Source: an uncultured Pseudomonadota bacterium (lineage in GTDB: Bacteria > Desulfobacterota_B > Binatia > UBA9968). From it: a stretch of 14,674 bases of DNA. Made by a program: the position numbers and the translations under genes. The notes beneath the pieces were generated by a model, which ran no database searches, was not told the DNA's origin, and worked only from the letters and a program-made list of their open reading frames with translations. Positions 1 to 6,970 of the stretch are shown piece by piece (positions within the stretch are counted from its first letter, which is position 1; each line of letters opens with the position of its first letter). The stretch is taken from NCBI GenBank assembly GCA_946478635.1, contig CAMLCX010000065.1:1-14674 (forward strand), read 5' to 3'.

Positions 1-118
1 ATCCCAGGTCGTAAGACCTCTAAAGACCCCTCGTAGACTACGAGGTTGATAGGCCGGATGTGGAAGATCAGTAATGATTGAAGCTAACCGGTACTAATTG
101 GTCGTGCGGCTTGACCAT
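1..118 (+). rRNA. rrl: 23S ribosomal RNA, 3' end (partial)
   Basis: The first ~118 bases match the conserved 3' terminus of bacterial 23S rRNA. Recognisable pieces are the segment reading AAAGACCCC then GTAGACTACGAGG, the GTTGATAGGCCGG block, GAGCTAACCGGTACTAAT-like sequence (here AAGCTAACCGGTACTAATTG), and the end GCGGCTTGACCAT. The gene begins left of the window. The 3' boundary is placed by analogy with the E. coli end GGCTTAACCTT and may be off by a few bases. Confidence 0.95.
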
Positions 119-179
119 ATTTACTAATGCGACTCCGCGTTAATTCGTTGTGCCCGTATTCAGTTGTGAGAGAATCGAT

Positions 180-208
180 TGGATTTTGAATTCAGTTTTC
201 AAAATTCG
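180..208 (+). other. hairpin in the 23S-5S spacer
   Basis: ATTTTGAA (183-190) and TTCAAAAT (198-205) are perfect inverted repeats around a 7-base loop. G-C and G-U pairs can extend the stem to about 180-208. It lies in the ~105-base spacer between 23S and 5S, which contains no tRNA. A processing-stem role (RNase III or E type) is an inference from position; the AU-rich stem is otherwise ordinary. Confidence 0.45.
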
Positions 209-223
209 TCGTTATCAAAAATT

Positions 224-338
224 TCCGGTGGCGATAGCGGAGGTGTCACACCCGATCCCATCCCGAACTCGGCCGTTAAGCCCTCCAGCGCCGATGGTAC
301 TATGCGGTCGCCGTATGGAAGAGTAGGACGCTGCCGGA
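224..338 (+). rRNA. rrf: 5S ribosomal RNA
   Basis: This is a 115-base 5S rRNA. Helix I is visible: TCCGGTGGC (224-232) pairs with GCTGCCGGA (330-338), nine pairs with two G-U. Internal conserved elements are present, including GATCCCATCCCGAACTCGG, the GTTAAGCCC stretch after it, and the GATGGTACTATG and GGAAGAGTAGG segments of helices IV and V. It follows the 23S tail, in the usual 16S-23S-5S order. The ends are taken from helix I and could extend by one or two bases. Confidence 0.95.
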
Positions 339-347
339 TTTGAATTT

Positions 348-390
348 AAGAGCCCCAACTTTCAAAAGAGGTTGGGGCTCTTTTCATTTT
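348..390 (+). terminator. Rho-independent terminator of the rRNA operon
   Basis: AAGAGCCCCAAC (348-359) and GTTGGGGCTCTT (371-382) form a perfect 12-bp stem around an 11-base loop. A T-rich tail (TTTTCATTTTTA) starts at 381. It lies 10 bases past the 5S end, which fits intrinsic termination of the rRNA transcript. Confidence 0.93.
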
Positions 391-396
391 TATCGC

Positions 397-425
397 TTGA
401 CCGCTCTACGGCTGTATTTTATTTC
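397..425 (+). promoter_or_regulatory. candidate sigma70 promoter for the RraA-like gene
   Basis: TTGACC (397-402, five of six to the -35 consensus) is followed after 17 bases by TATTTC (420-425, a weak -10). It sits just past the rRNA terminator and about 70 bases before the start codon at 498. The poor -10 makes this tentative. Confidence 0.3.
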
Positions 426-497
426 AAAAAGGACCGTCAATCAGCGAAAGCTGTGCGCGTTGCAACGGCTCGGAAGATTATCGTTCGGAGGTAAGCG

Positions 498-1217
498 ATG
501 CCTGACAAAAAACTGACTGGTAAAATTACTCGCGAACGGATTCGTTTAATGGAGTCACCGCGGCCGCCGGAAGGGATCATCGAAGGCTATCGCGCCCTTG
601 ACGACGCCAGCGGCATCATTTCAGACGTGATGGACGAACTCGGCATTGTCGGTGTTGTCGGTGCATCCGTGCTCAAGCCGACGATCTCCGGGTCGCGCAT
701 CGTCGGCCCCGCACTCACCGTGCGTAACATCGTGCAGTGCGAGCATGTTTATGAAGCCGCGCGCCGGCATGTGAACAAAATGGCAGAGTTCGAAGCCCAC
801 AATTTGGCTCTTCCGGGTGATGTGGTTGTGATCGATGGCGTGGCGGGTATTTCGAACATGGGCGGTATTTCCGCGCAAACCGGCAAGCGCCAGGGCGAAT
901 CGGGCGCGGTTGTGTTCGGCGGCGTGCGCGATGTCGCCCATTCTCGGCGGGTCGGATACCCGGTTTGGTCCACAGAAGTCACCCCCGTCACCGGCAAATG
1001 GCGCATCGAAACCGTGGAGATCAATGGCGAGATCGTGGTTGCAGGTATTCGGGTCTCGCCGGGAGATATTGTTTTCGCGGACGACACCGGTGTGTGTTTC
1101 ATTCCAAGAGCTCGAGCCGAAGAGGTGTTAGTGCTAGCCAAGCAAAAATCCTCTGCCGAGGAAGCCAAATGTAAAGCAATTGACAAAGGCGTCAGCGTCG
1201 CTGACCTTCCGGCTTAA
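498..1217 (+). CDS. RraA family protein (4-hydroxy-4-methyl-2-oxoglutarate aldolase-like)
   Basis: This 239-residue protein belongs to the RraA / HMG-CHA aldolase superfamily. Metal-dependent members split 4-hydroxy-4-methyl-2-oxoglutarate or oxaloacetate into pyruvate products in the cytoplasm. Visible features are the N-terminal helix with DASGIISDVMDELG (36-49), the core segment GGVRDVAHSRRVGYPVW (141-157) with the family's Arg-Asp pair at 144-145, and the C-terminal VSPGDIVFADDTGV (186-199). The length is typical. The ATG at 498 has GGAGGT at 487-492, five bases upstream, so the start is firm. By ungapped eye alignment, the acidic residue that completes the family's D/E-x20-R-D motif is a glycine (about 123), so classical aldolase activity is uncertain. 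The RNase E inhibitor role of E. coli RraA is not implied. It is monocistronic as far as visible, between the rRNA terminator and the LOG gene. Confidence 0.9.
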   Translation: MPDKKLTGKITRERIRLMESPRPPEGIIEGYRALDDASGIISDVMDELGIVGVVGASVLKPTISGSRIVGPALTVRNIVQCEHVYEAARRHVNKMAEFEAHNLALPGDVVVIDGVAGISNMGGISAQTGKRQGESGAVVFGGVRDVAHSRRVGYPVWSTEVTPVTGKWRIETVEINGEIVVAGIRVSPGDIVFADDTGVCFIPRARAEEVLVLAKQKSSAEEAKCKAIDKGVSVADLPA

Positions 1218-1350
1218 CCGATACTTACAGAAAGCCGCATTCCCAACTGCCGATAACATAATTCCTTTTTCGCATTTGATTCCCGCCGCTAGTTTAAACG
1301 ACCAAAAGCGACAATAAAAAGACCGGCTATTCCGTAGGGGCTGCATGGTC

Positions 1351-1356
1351 TATAAT
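1351..1356 (+). promoter_or_regulatory. TATAAT -10-like element upstream of the LOG gene
   Basis: A perfect TATAAT lies in the 233-base gap between the RraA-like gene and the LOG gene, 95 bases before the GTG start. No good -35 hexamer is found at 16-18 bases upstream and there is no TGn extension, so support is only the -10 match and its position. Confidence 0.25.
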
Positions 1357-1450
1357 TGAATCTCTCCAGCGATATTCGATTCCCATGCGCACCCGCTGGA
1401 AGAATCCGGTGAGGACCCAATGAAATCGCTCGCCGGCGAGGATAGGACAA

Positions 1451-2497
1451 GTGGAACAGCAAAACAAATCTCTGGCCGATCTCGGATCACAGATTGACGA
1501 TTGGCTAACAGCCCAGAACGACTTCGTCAACGCCGATCAGTTCGCCGGCATACTGCGGACCTTGCTTAATCTTGCTAAGGACAACGCGGAACGCGGCGAT
1601 CTGAAAATTTTAAACCGCACGCTGCAGGAACTGCGCCACGCTTTTCGAATCTTCGCGCCGTACCGCCATATCCGAAAAGTCAGCATTTTCGGTTCGACCC
1701 GAGTGTCGGAAAGCGATCCGCATTACGACCTCGCGCGCAGCGTCGGGCGTGAATTGGCGCAGGCCGGATTTATGGTAATTACCGGGGCCGGCCCCGGCAT
1801 CATGCAGGCGGGCCACGAAGGCGCGGGACGGGAGCATAGCTTCGGCGTCAACATCCGCCTACCGTCCGTGCAGAACGCGAATCCGTTTATCCGCAACGAT
1901 CCAAAGCTGATGAACTTTCACTTTTTCTTCACACGCAAGCTCATGTTCGTCAAGGAAGCGGACGCCGTTATCATTTTTCCCGGCGGCTTCGGCACGCACG
2001 ATGAGCTCTTGGAGTCGATCACACTGGCGCAGACCGGAAAAACCCAACTCGTCCCGATTATCCTGATGGACGTGCCCGGCGGCGCTTACTGGTCCCGTTG
2101 GACGCAGTTTCTTCGCGATAACGTGATGAGCCGCGGCTATATCACTGAGCGCGAAATGACTTTTTTTAAAATCCATGCCAGCGCGAAAGCGGCGGTCGAG
2201 GAGATCACGAAGTTTTACCGCAATTTTCACTCCTCCCGTTTCGTGAGGCACGACTTAGTGATTCGTGTCAATAACCCGCCCTCGCTAGCTCTGATCGAGC
2301 GGCTTAATCACGAGTTCGCGGATATCATTATCGGTGAGGTCAAACCGAGCGAGGCGCTGCCGGAAGAGGCCAATGACGCCAACACCCTTCACCTGCATCG
2401 GCTCGTCATGCGCTTCAACCGCGAAGATCACGCTCGGCTGCGGCAAATGATCGACGTGATCAATAGCGAAGAGTCGAACGAAGCGTCAAGATCGTAA
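1451..2497 (+). CDS. LOG family protein (TIGR00730-type nucleotide 5'-monophosphate nucleosidase-like), long form
   Basis: This 348-residue protein has a Rossmann-type LOG core at about 75-255. The core shows VSIFGSTRV (77-85), VITGAGPGIMQAG (109-121) and the signature PGGFGTHDELLE (177-188). LOG proteins (often mislabelled lysine decarboxylases) hydrolyse nucleotide 5'-monophosphates to a free base and ribose 5-phosphate; plant homologues release cytokinins. Around the core lie about 75 N-terminal and 90 C-terminal residues absent from ~190-residue minimal LOGs, so this is a long form, loosely like PpnN in having extra domains. The start is GTG at 1451: an in-frame TGA lies at 1421 with no other start codon between, and AGGA is at 1444-1447. 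It stands alone on the plus strand and converges with the methyltransferase gene. Family is certain; substrate is not. Confidence 0.9.
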   Translation: MEQQNKSLADLGSQIDDWLTAQNDFVNADQFAGILRTLLNLAKDNAERGDLKILNRTLQELRHAFRIFAPYRHIRKVSIFGSTRVSESDPHYDLARSVGRELAQAGFMVITGAGPGIMQAGHEGAGREHSFGVNIRLPSVQNANPFIRNDPKLMNFHFFFTRKLMFVKEADAVIIFPGGFGTHDELLESITLAQTGKTQLVPIILMDVPGGAYWSRWTQFLRDNVMSRGYITEREMTFFKIHASAKAAVEEITKFYRNFHSSRFVRHDLVIRVNNPPSLALIERLNHEFADIIIGEVKPSEALPEEANDANTLHLHRLVMRFNREDHARLRQMIDVINSEESNEASRS

Positions 2498-2505
2498 TTG
2501 GGGCC

Positions 2506-2533
2506 TGCAATAACCAACACTCGCGTTATTGCA
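2506..2533. terminator. intergenic hairpin between convergent genes, possible bidirectional terminator
   Basis: TGCAATAAC (2506-2514) and GTTATTGCA (2525-2533) are a perfect 9-bp inverted repeat around a 10-base loop. It begins nine bases after the LOG stop codon and lies in the 114-base gap between two convergent genes. No T-tract follows on either strand, so it is not a canonical intrinsic terminator. It may protect or define the 3' ends. Confidence 0.4.
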
Positions 2534-2611
2534 AGAGTTCGAAATCATCGAGCCGGTTGACCATCCCTGTGTCTCGAGAACTCGCCATTGGCTCGCTCCG
2601 TGGTCCCCCGG

Positions 2612-3214
2612 CTAAATTTCTTTTCTGTAGCCGCCGACAACGGCTCGTCTGCCACCGTCCCAAAAACATTTTACATCGGCAAAGCCACCGTCTTTCAACC
2701 ATTTGAGTTGCTCTTTCTGGGACGGAGTCATACGGTCGAAATTGAGGAAACAGCCGCCGGTTTTTACCAGTGAAAAAGTTTCCTGGTAGATCGACCGAAT
2801 AATGTTCTGTGAGCGAACGTTGTGAATCGCTATCGACGATACCACCGCGTCGAAAGCCCCTTTAATCTTTCGGCTCCAACCTGGTTTGCTGAAGTCGCAA
2901 ATGACATATTTGAAACGTCCTTTGAAAGGTTCCATGCGTTTGCGGCCGAGCTCGGCCATCTCATTCGATCCATCCTGGCACACGGCATTGGCGTTGGGAA
3001 AATAGGTGAGCAAGAACTGAGCGAGTGCGCCGTAGCCCGCCCCGAGGTCCAAGAAGTTGATGGGAGCATGCCGATCTTTAGAAATAATTGCCGCCATCGA
3101 ACGAAATATCGTCTCGCGTTCGGCTTCCTTTTTGTCTTGACGTTCGGCCCACTCCGAAACGTATTTTTCAGAGCTCCAGTCGTGGTGATCCCAAGGGTCT
3201 ACCAATTTCGCCAT
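2612..3214 (-). CDS. class I SAM-dependent methyltransferase
   Basis: This 200-residue protein has the class I methyltransferase fold. Motif I is FLDLGAGYGALAQFL (54-68). The acidic ribose-binding end of strand 2 is CQDGSNEM (79-86), motif II is CDFSKPGW (106-113), and the motif after it is FDAVVSSIAIHNV (121-133). Strand 6/7 residues are near GGCFLNFDRM (153-162). The methyl acceptor cannot be told. The ATG at 3214 has GGAGG at 3221-3225 with six-base spacing, so the start is well supported. It lies 25 bases downstream of the dihydroxyphthalate-decarboxylase-like gene on the same strand and probably shares its transcript, which hints at a related small-molecule substrate. No membrane segment or signal peptide is seen. 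Confidence 0.87.
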   Translation of the reverse strand: MAKLVDPWDHHDWSSEKYVSEWAERQDKKEAERETIFRSMAAIISKDRHAPINFLDLGAGYGALAQFLLTYFPNANAVCQDGSNEMAELGRKRMEPFKGRFKYVICDFSKPGWSRKIKGAFDAVVSSIAIHNVRSQNIIRSIYQETFSLVKTGGCFLNFDRMTPSQKEQLKWLKDGGFADVKCFWDGGRRAVVGGYRKEI

Positions 3215-3239
3215 AAACAGCCTCCGTGGATCCAGTTGC

Positions 3240-4133
3240 TCATTTCAATCCGCGCGTCAGCTCATCGAACAGTTCATTGACCGCGTATTGTCGCGGAATA
3301 AGTTTTTGCTGCGCGGAGTATTCGATGATCAGCTCCAGGCTACGACGAATGTTGTCCACGCCGAACTGAAGCGGATCGAGGCCCATCGGCGGCGGCGCGG
3401 CTTGTTTGCTTTCACGCAGCAGACGGTGAATTTCTTTTACCGCCATAGGGTTCGACTGCCTCAACGACTCCTTGACCACGAGCATGTGATTGATCGGCAG
3501 CGCGCCGTGATCTTTGTACCAGGCTTGCGCTGCGTCGCTCGGATTAGGAATAACGGGTTGCAATCTTGAATCTTTCAGGTCCGGACCGCCGACAACACCT
3601 GCATCGATCTCTCCGTCGAGGAGCATCTTCACCAGCTGTTTGCCATCCGGTGCGCGTTCTGCCGTGGCGGGATCATGATATTCAGCAACGTGGGGATCTT
3701 CGAACGTCACCCATCTAATACTGTCGGGGTCGATACCGTAATCGTTTTGCAGGATGCCGCGAAGCCAGGCTGCTGTTGTCACTGAGTATGCGCGTATGCC
3801 CACCCGGCGGCCTGTGAGATCGGCCGGCGTGATTCTGCCGCGTTCGGCGTTGTAAACGAGAAAAGGGTGCGGCAGGGTGCCGACTATCACCGCGGGCAGC
3901 AGCACGAGCGGTTTGCCATGGGTCTTCGCCTGCAGGTAAGTAACGATCGCCAGCTCGGCGACATCGTACTTCAGATGGCGCACGACATCTTTGAAAGCCG
4001 TGTTCGGCACTTTCACGTCGGCAAAGTCGAAAACAAGATTGGGCGAACGCACTTCGCCCGTCTTCAATGCCAAGGTGTTGGGGTAATCACCCAATAGTGT
4101 TCTTAGTGTTAAAACTCCGGAGTCATTAGTCAT
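3240..4133 (-). CDS. 4,5-dihydroxyphthalate decarboxylase-like protein (binding-protein fold)
   Basis: This 297-residue protein resembles the 4,5-dihydroxyphthalate decarboxylase family, which shares the periplasmic binding-protein fold and is often labelled an ABC substrate-binding protein. Visible family features are LLGDYPNTLALKTGEV (13-28), the FDFADVKVPNTAFKDVVRHL stretch (35-54), YDVAELAIVTYL (56-67), LTGRRVGIRAYSVTTAAWLRG (starting at 106, nearly as in the decarboxylase), GEIDAGV (174-180) and HGALPINHMLVV (209-220). There is no signal peptide, which favours a cytoplasmic enzyme over a transport protein. An upstream in-frame GTG at 4142 is possible (300 residues). ATG at 4133 is preferred because AGG(T)GAGG precedes it (4137-4144). 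It is followed after 25 bases by the methyltransferase gene. Substrate and actual decarboxylase activity are inferred from family only. Confidence 0.8.
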   Translation of the reverse strand: MTNDSGVLTLRTLLGDYPNTLALKTGEVRSPNLVFDFADVKVPNTAFKDVVRHLKYDVAELAIVTYLQAKTHGKPLVLLPAVIVGTLPHPFLVYNAERGRITPADLTGRRVGIRAYSVTTAAWLRGILQNDYGIDPDSIRWVTFEDPHVAEYHDPATAERAPDGKQLVKMLLDGEIDAGVVGGPDLKDSRLQPVIPNPSDAAQAWYKDHGALPINHMLVVKESLRQSNPMAVKEIHRLLRESKQAAPPPMGLDPLQFGVDNIRRSLELIIEYSAQQKLIPRQYAVNELFDELTRGLK

Positions 4134-4243
4134 GAGCCTCACCTACTTCACCCAATCAGGTTGTTGCAACCAAGCGCGGGGTATTCTGAACGCGCGACGC
4201 TCTTAGCGCAACATTGCCATTTTTAAGACAGAGACGCGAAGTG

Positions 4244-4600
4244 TTAGTTGCGCTTGCGTGTGCGCCGCCGCTTCTTTATGCCCGGGGATTCTGCCTCTGA
4301 GCCGGGAAATTGAATATTGATCGCCAAGATGTGATGGGGATAGCGGTCCGCCAGGCGCCCGAGAAAGGCGCTGAAGAATTGCCACTCCCGGCCGGGCTTG
4401 CGCGGGCTGATCACTTCGCAACTGATCATGCCGTCATGCACGGACCAGTTCATCCAACCCGGGTAAGATAAATTTTTATGCTGGATGCGCCGGCCCCGCC
4501 TCGTTGCTTCGAAGGTTCGTAGCTCCCCCGACCGCATGGCGTCAACGAGGATCTTGTGAAGATTGGCTCCGGTACGTTCGAAAATCTGAAAGCGGATCAT
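4244..4600 (-). CDS. small basic protein of unknown function
   Basis: This 118-residue protein is not assigned to a family that I recognise. It starts at an ATG (4600) with GGAGG at 4610-4614, nine bases upstream. The composition is protein-like: FQIFERTGANLHKILVDAM (4-22), a Trp/Gly-rich centre with YPGWMNWSVHDG (46-57), EWQFFSAFLGRLADRY (72-87), and an INIQFPG strand (94-100). The C-terminal tail is strongly basic (KKRRRTRKRN, 109-118), which would fit nucleic-acid or ribosome contact, though that is only inference. No signal peptide or membrane helix is seen. Flanking genes are on the same strand but 101 bases downstream and 248 bases upstream, so operon membership is uncertain. Confidence 0.7.
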   Translation of the reverse strand: MIRFQIFERTGANLHKILVDAMRSGELRTFEATRRGRRIQHKNLSYPGWMNWSVHDGMISCEVISPRKPGREWQFFSAFLGRLADRYPHHILAINIQFPGSEAESPGIKKRRRTRKRN

Positions 4601-4848
4601 ACTTCAGCACCTCCGTTGGAACTGTCTGTTAGTGAAATAAAAACCCCCGCGATTGCATGGCTGGCCGCAAAAGTTGGCATTTTGGCACGCGCTGAGCAAA
4701 CCCAACCCGAAAAGTTTCACGCTTCCTGGAAGATCGAAATCCCAGGCTTCGCCATGGGGCCGAACAATGATGCTGCAAGCTGGCAGTGACCTCCCCAACC
4801 GCCCCAAAGTCCGGTTCTTGCGCATACTCATACTTCCCGGAACACGTG

Positions 4849-5829
4849 TTATTTCTGGGGACGCTGGTTGCGCTTGGTACCGAGCTCATCGAGAATCGAC
4901 AAGTCGACTACCCTATTCGCGCTGATCGCGCCAAGCTTTTTGTCCATGTAAGCGGACATGCGGATGAGATTTTTCACAGCCTCGTCCGGCGGGTAAAGCG
5001 TGGTTTCCGAGTTGGCGTGCAAATACTGGTAGGCAAAGTCCACGACCTCCGGCTCGTTGCTGTTTAGCAACTGAATCAGCGGGCGCATCGTGCCCTCCTT
5101 GTTGTCGACGATAAAGCGCGTCGCGTCGGCAAAAGCTTTGACGAACTTCTTAACGGCTGATCGCTGACTCGAGAGATAGGATCTCTTAACGGCGATCGGC
5201 GCATTCATAAACGGGGTCGATCTCCCTCGCAAAATAAAAAAACCGCGCTTCTTCATGATCGGTTCGAGGAGAGCATCGGCTAAAGTAGCATCGATCCCGC
5301 CTCTCGTTAAAGCAGCGACCCGCTCCTGCGAGCCGCCGCCCATCTGCAACAAAGTAAGGTCTCTGACCGGGTCGATGCCGGCGTCCTGCAGCAAAACCTG
5401 GATAATCAGCCAAGGCTTGCTGCCGGCGCGATTGACGCCCACTTTCTTGCCGCGAAGGTCGCGGATGTCGTTAATCTTTTCCCGCGTCACCCATACGTAA
5501 GGCACGAGGTTGTCCCAGCTGCCAAGTGCGACAACGTCCGCACCTTGCGCATGGCTTGGCAGCAAGCCAGTTGGCGCGCCTGCGGCAGCATGCACATCGC
5601 CAGAGATGAGCGCCTGATAGGTCGTCGGCGCGCTATTGATTCTGATCGGCTCAACAATGAGACCCTCTTTCTGAAACAGTCCTCTGTCGTTGGCGACGAG
5701 CACCGGAAACGCGGCGGTCGGAAACAACGGGATGGCCACGCGCATTCTTTCCTGAGCCGTAGCCCAGCGCGCGGTGAGTCCCAGAGCTAAAAAGACTGCC
5801 AGCCAACCCGGCCAAACAGCGGACTTCAT
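4849..5829 (-). CDS. NMT1/THI5-like ABC transporter substrate-binding protein
   Basis: This 326-residue exported protein is of the NMT1/SsuA type, which captures small organic ligands (sulfonates, pyrimidine precursors, aromatic acids) for ABC importers. A Sec signal peptide is visible: a hydrophobic WLAVFLALGLTA core (9-20) and a likely cut after ATA at 25, before Gln26. The mature part shows family landmarks: AAFPVLVANDRGLFQKEGL (39-57), ALISGDVHAAAGAP (73-86), DLRGKKVGVNRAGSKPW (123-139), LLQDAGIDPVRD (145-156) and GGIDATLADALLEP (177-190). The ATG at 5829 has GGAGG at 5835-5839, five bases upstream. A second NMT1-type gene lies 133 bases upstream on the same strand. No permease or ATPase gene is in the window, so its transport partner is unknown. 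Confidence 0.9.
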   Translation of the reverse strand: MKSAVWPGWLAVFLALGLTARWATAQERMRVAIPLFPTAAFPVLVANDRGLFQKEGLIVEPIRINSAPTTYQALISGDVHAAAGAPTGLLPSHAQGADVVALGSWDNLVPYVWVTREKINDIRDLRGKKVGVNRAGSKPWLIIQVLLQDAGIDPVRDLTLLQMGGGSQERVAALTRGGIDATLADALLEPIMKKRGFFILRGRSTPFMNAPIAVKRSYLSSQRSAVKKFVKAFADATRFIVDNKEGTMRPLIQLLNSNEPEVVDFAYQYLHANSETTLYPPDEAVKNLIRMSAYMDKKLGAISANRVVDLSILDELGTKRNQRPQK

Positions 5830-5841
5830 TTAAGCCTCCAA

Positions 5842-5879
5842 TGGCGACACGGCCAGCATCCGCGAAGTCACTGGCGACA
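5842..5879 (-). repeat. short direct repeat TGGCGACA in the SBP intergenic region
   Basis: TGGCGACA occurs at 5842-5849 and again at 5872-5879, a 30-base period, just upstream of the binding-protein start. Eight bases repeated twice is weak. It could be a tandem operator half-site or chance. Confidence 0.2.
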
Positions 5880-5911
5880 AAAAGACTCCAGACGGTCTAG
5901 CCGGTGACATC

Positions 5912-5928
5912 CATGCCCCTTCGGCATG
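5912..5928 (-). other. hairpin between the two binding-protein genes
   Basis: CATGCC (5912-5917) and GGCATG (5923-5928) are perfect inverted repeats around a 5-base loop, 35 bases past the stop codon of the upstream binding-protein gene. No T-tract follows on the minus strand. It may be an mRNA-stabilising intercistronic hairpin; termination is unlikely from the sequence. Confidence 0.3.
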
Positions 5929-5962
5929 TCCAGCACTGCATACCCCAACTCCCGCCTTCTCA

Positions 5963-6970
5963 TCATTTTTTGCCGAGACTGGAAACAAAACCACCGTCTT
6001 CCAGTTCCTTGACAAACCGGGCGTCGACAAGGTCCTTGGCATTCAACGTTGATGCCTTCGGATTGCTCGCAACCATTTCCTGTAAAACAACCTGATAACC
6101 GTCGAGCGGCGGGTAGGGATACTCCGGCATGTTCTGCGTAAACCAATTCTGCGTGTGTTCCAGCACACCACGGTCCTCCACGCGCGAGTATTTGCGCAGA
6201 ATCTGGATGGTTTCTTCCTTGCGCGTCTTGAAATAATGAATCGCCTCGACATACGCCCGCACGTAACGCCGCACGGTGTCGGGCTGTTCTTTGCTGTACT
6301 TTCCGGTGGTGTAAATGCCGCGCTGGGGAAAAGGAATTTTGAGGGAAATCAAATCGAGCAAAACGGGATATCCGAGTTTATCGATGATCGGCTTCTCGGC
6401 CTCGGTGAGGACGGTAAATTGCACGATGCCCTTTTGCATCGCGGCGATGCGGTCGTACAGCACACCGATGGAGCGCAAACTCACATCCTTGGCCGGATCC
6501 AAGCCGAGCTTTCGAAGGCTAACGCGCAATGCGAAATCCGCAATCGTGCCAGGACTCTGATTTGCGCCTATTTTGCCTTTCAAATCTTCGGCCCGCTTAA
6601 TCATTGGCAGGGTAACAAAATAGTAGGTCAATATATTCACACTGCCGGCCAAAGCGACAATGTCGCCGCCGGCAAGCCGCGCGCTGGCGGCAGCCGGTCC
6701 AGCGCTCTCGGCAATCGGGCTTTCCCCCGCCAGGATCGCTTGCAGCGTGCGAACGCTGCTCGGAATGAGCACAGGCGCGACGTCGAGGCCGTGTTTCTCG
6801 AATAGCCGAGCCTCCTTGGCGACCCAGATTATTGCCGATGCTCCGGGAGCGGGAGAAAAGTACGCTGAGTGGATGCGTTCCGCAGCTTGGAGGTTCACCG
6901 CCAGCAAGATCAGCATCGCCCCAAAGACCATTGGGCAACGGTTTCTTCGACGTGTCTGATCATTGTCCAT
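5963..6970 (-). CDS. NMT1/THI5-like ABC transporter substrate-binding protein (second copy)
   Basis: This is a 335-residue exported binding protein. A reading frame stays open upstream to 7078, but the ATG at 6970 is chosen because AGGAGG (6975-6980) sits four bases before it. It also places a proper signal peptide at the N-terminus: a basic TRRRNR segment, a hydrophobic MVFGAMLILLAVNL core, and a cut near LQAA (27-30). The mature part has ARLFEKHGLDV, the TLQAILAGESPIAESAGPA stretch, DLKGKIGANQSPGTIADFAL and LRKLGLDPAKDVSLRSIG, all NMT1-family landmarks. It is a divergent paralogue of the neighbouring gene: same fold and order of motifs but little identity by eye. The ligand is unknown. Its 5' leader has unusual pairing potential (6971-7050). 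Confidence 0.9.
   Translation of the reverse strand: MDNDQTRRRNRCPMVFGAMLILLAVNLQAAERIHSAYFSPAPGASAIIWVAKEARLFEKHGLDVAPVLIPSSVRTLQAILAGESPIAESAGPAAASARLAGGDIVALAGSVNILTYYFVTLPMIKRAEDLKGKIGANQSPGTIADFALRVSLRKLGLDPAKDVSLRSIGVLYDRIAAMQKGIVQFTVLTEAEKPIIDKLGYPVLLDLISLKIPFPQRGIYTTGKYSKEQPDTVRRYVRAYVEAIHYFKTRKEETIQILRKYSRVEDRGVLEHTQNWFTQNMPEYPYPPLDGYQVVLQEMVASNPKASTLNAKDLVDARFVKELEDGGFVSSLGKK

Noticed and set aside
119..223. tRNA gene in the 23S-5S spacer
   Set aside because: No T-loop or acceptor-stem pattern is present; only a small hairpin is seen.
498..1217. RNase E activity regulator RraA proper, or menaquinone methyltransferase
   Set aside because: Both are legacy labels for this fold. The protein diverges from E. 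coli RraA and has no methyltransferase motifs.
1451..2497. Lysine decarboxylase
   Set aside because: The PGGFGTHDE signature marks the LOG family; the decarboxylase label is a historical misannotation.
4601..4848. Short minus- and plus-strand open frames between the basic protein and the binding protein
   Set aside because: Several frames overlap with no preference among them, and their translations look like random sequence. The stretch is left as a 248-base intergenic region.
6155..6805. 216-codon plus-strand open frame
   Set aside because: It is wholly antisense to the second NMT1-type binding protein, whose motifs, signal peptide and ribosome site are clear. The antisense translation has no recognisable domain.
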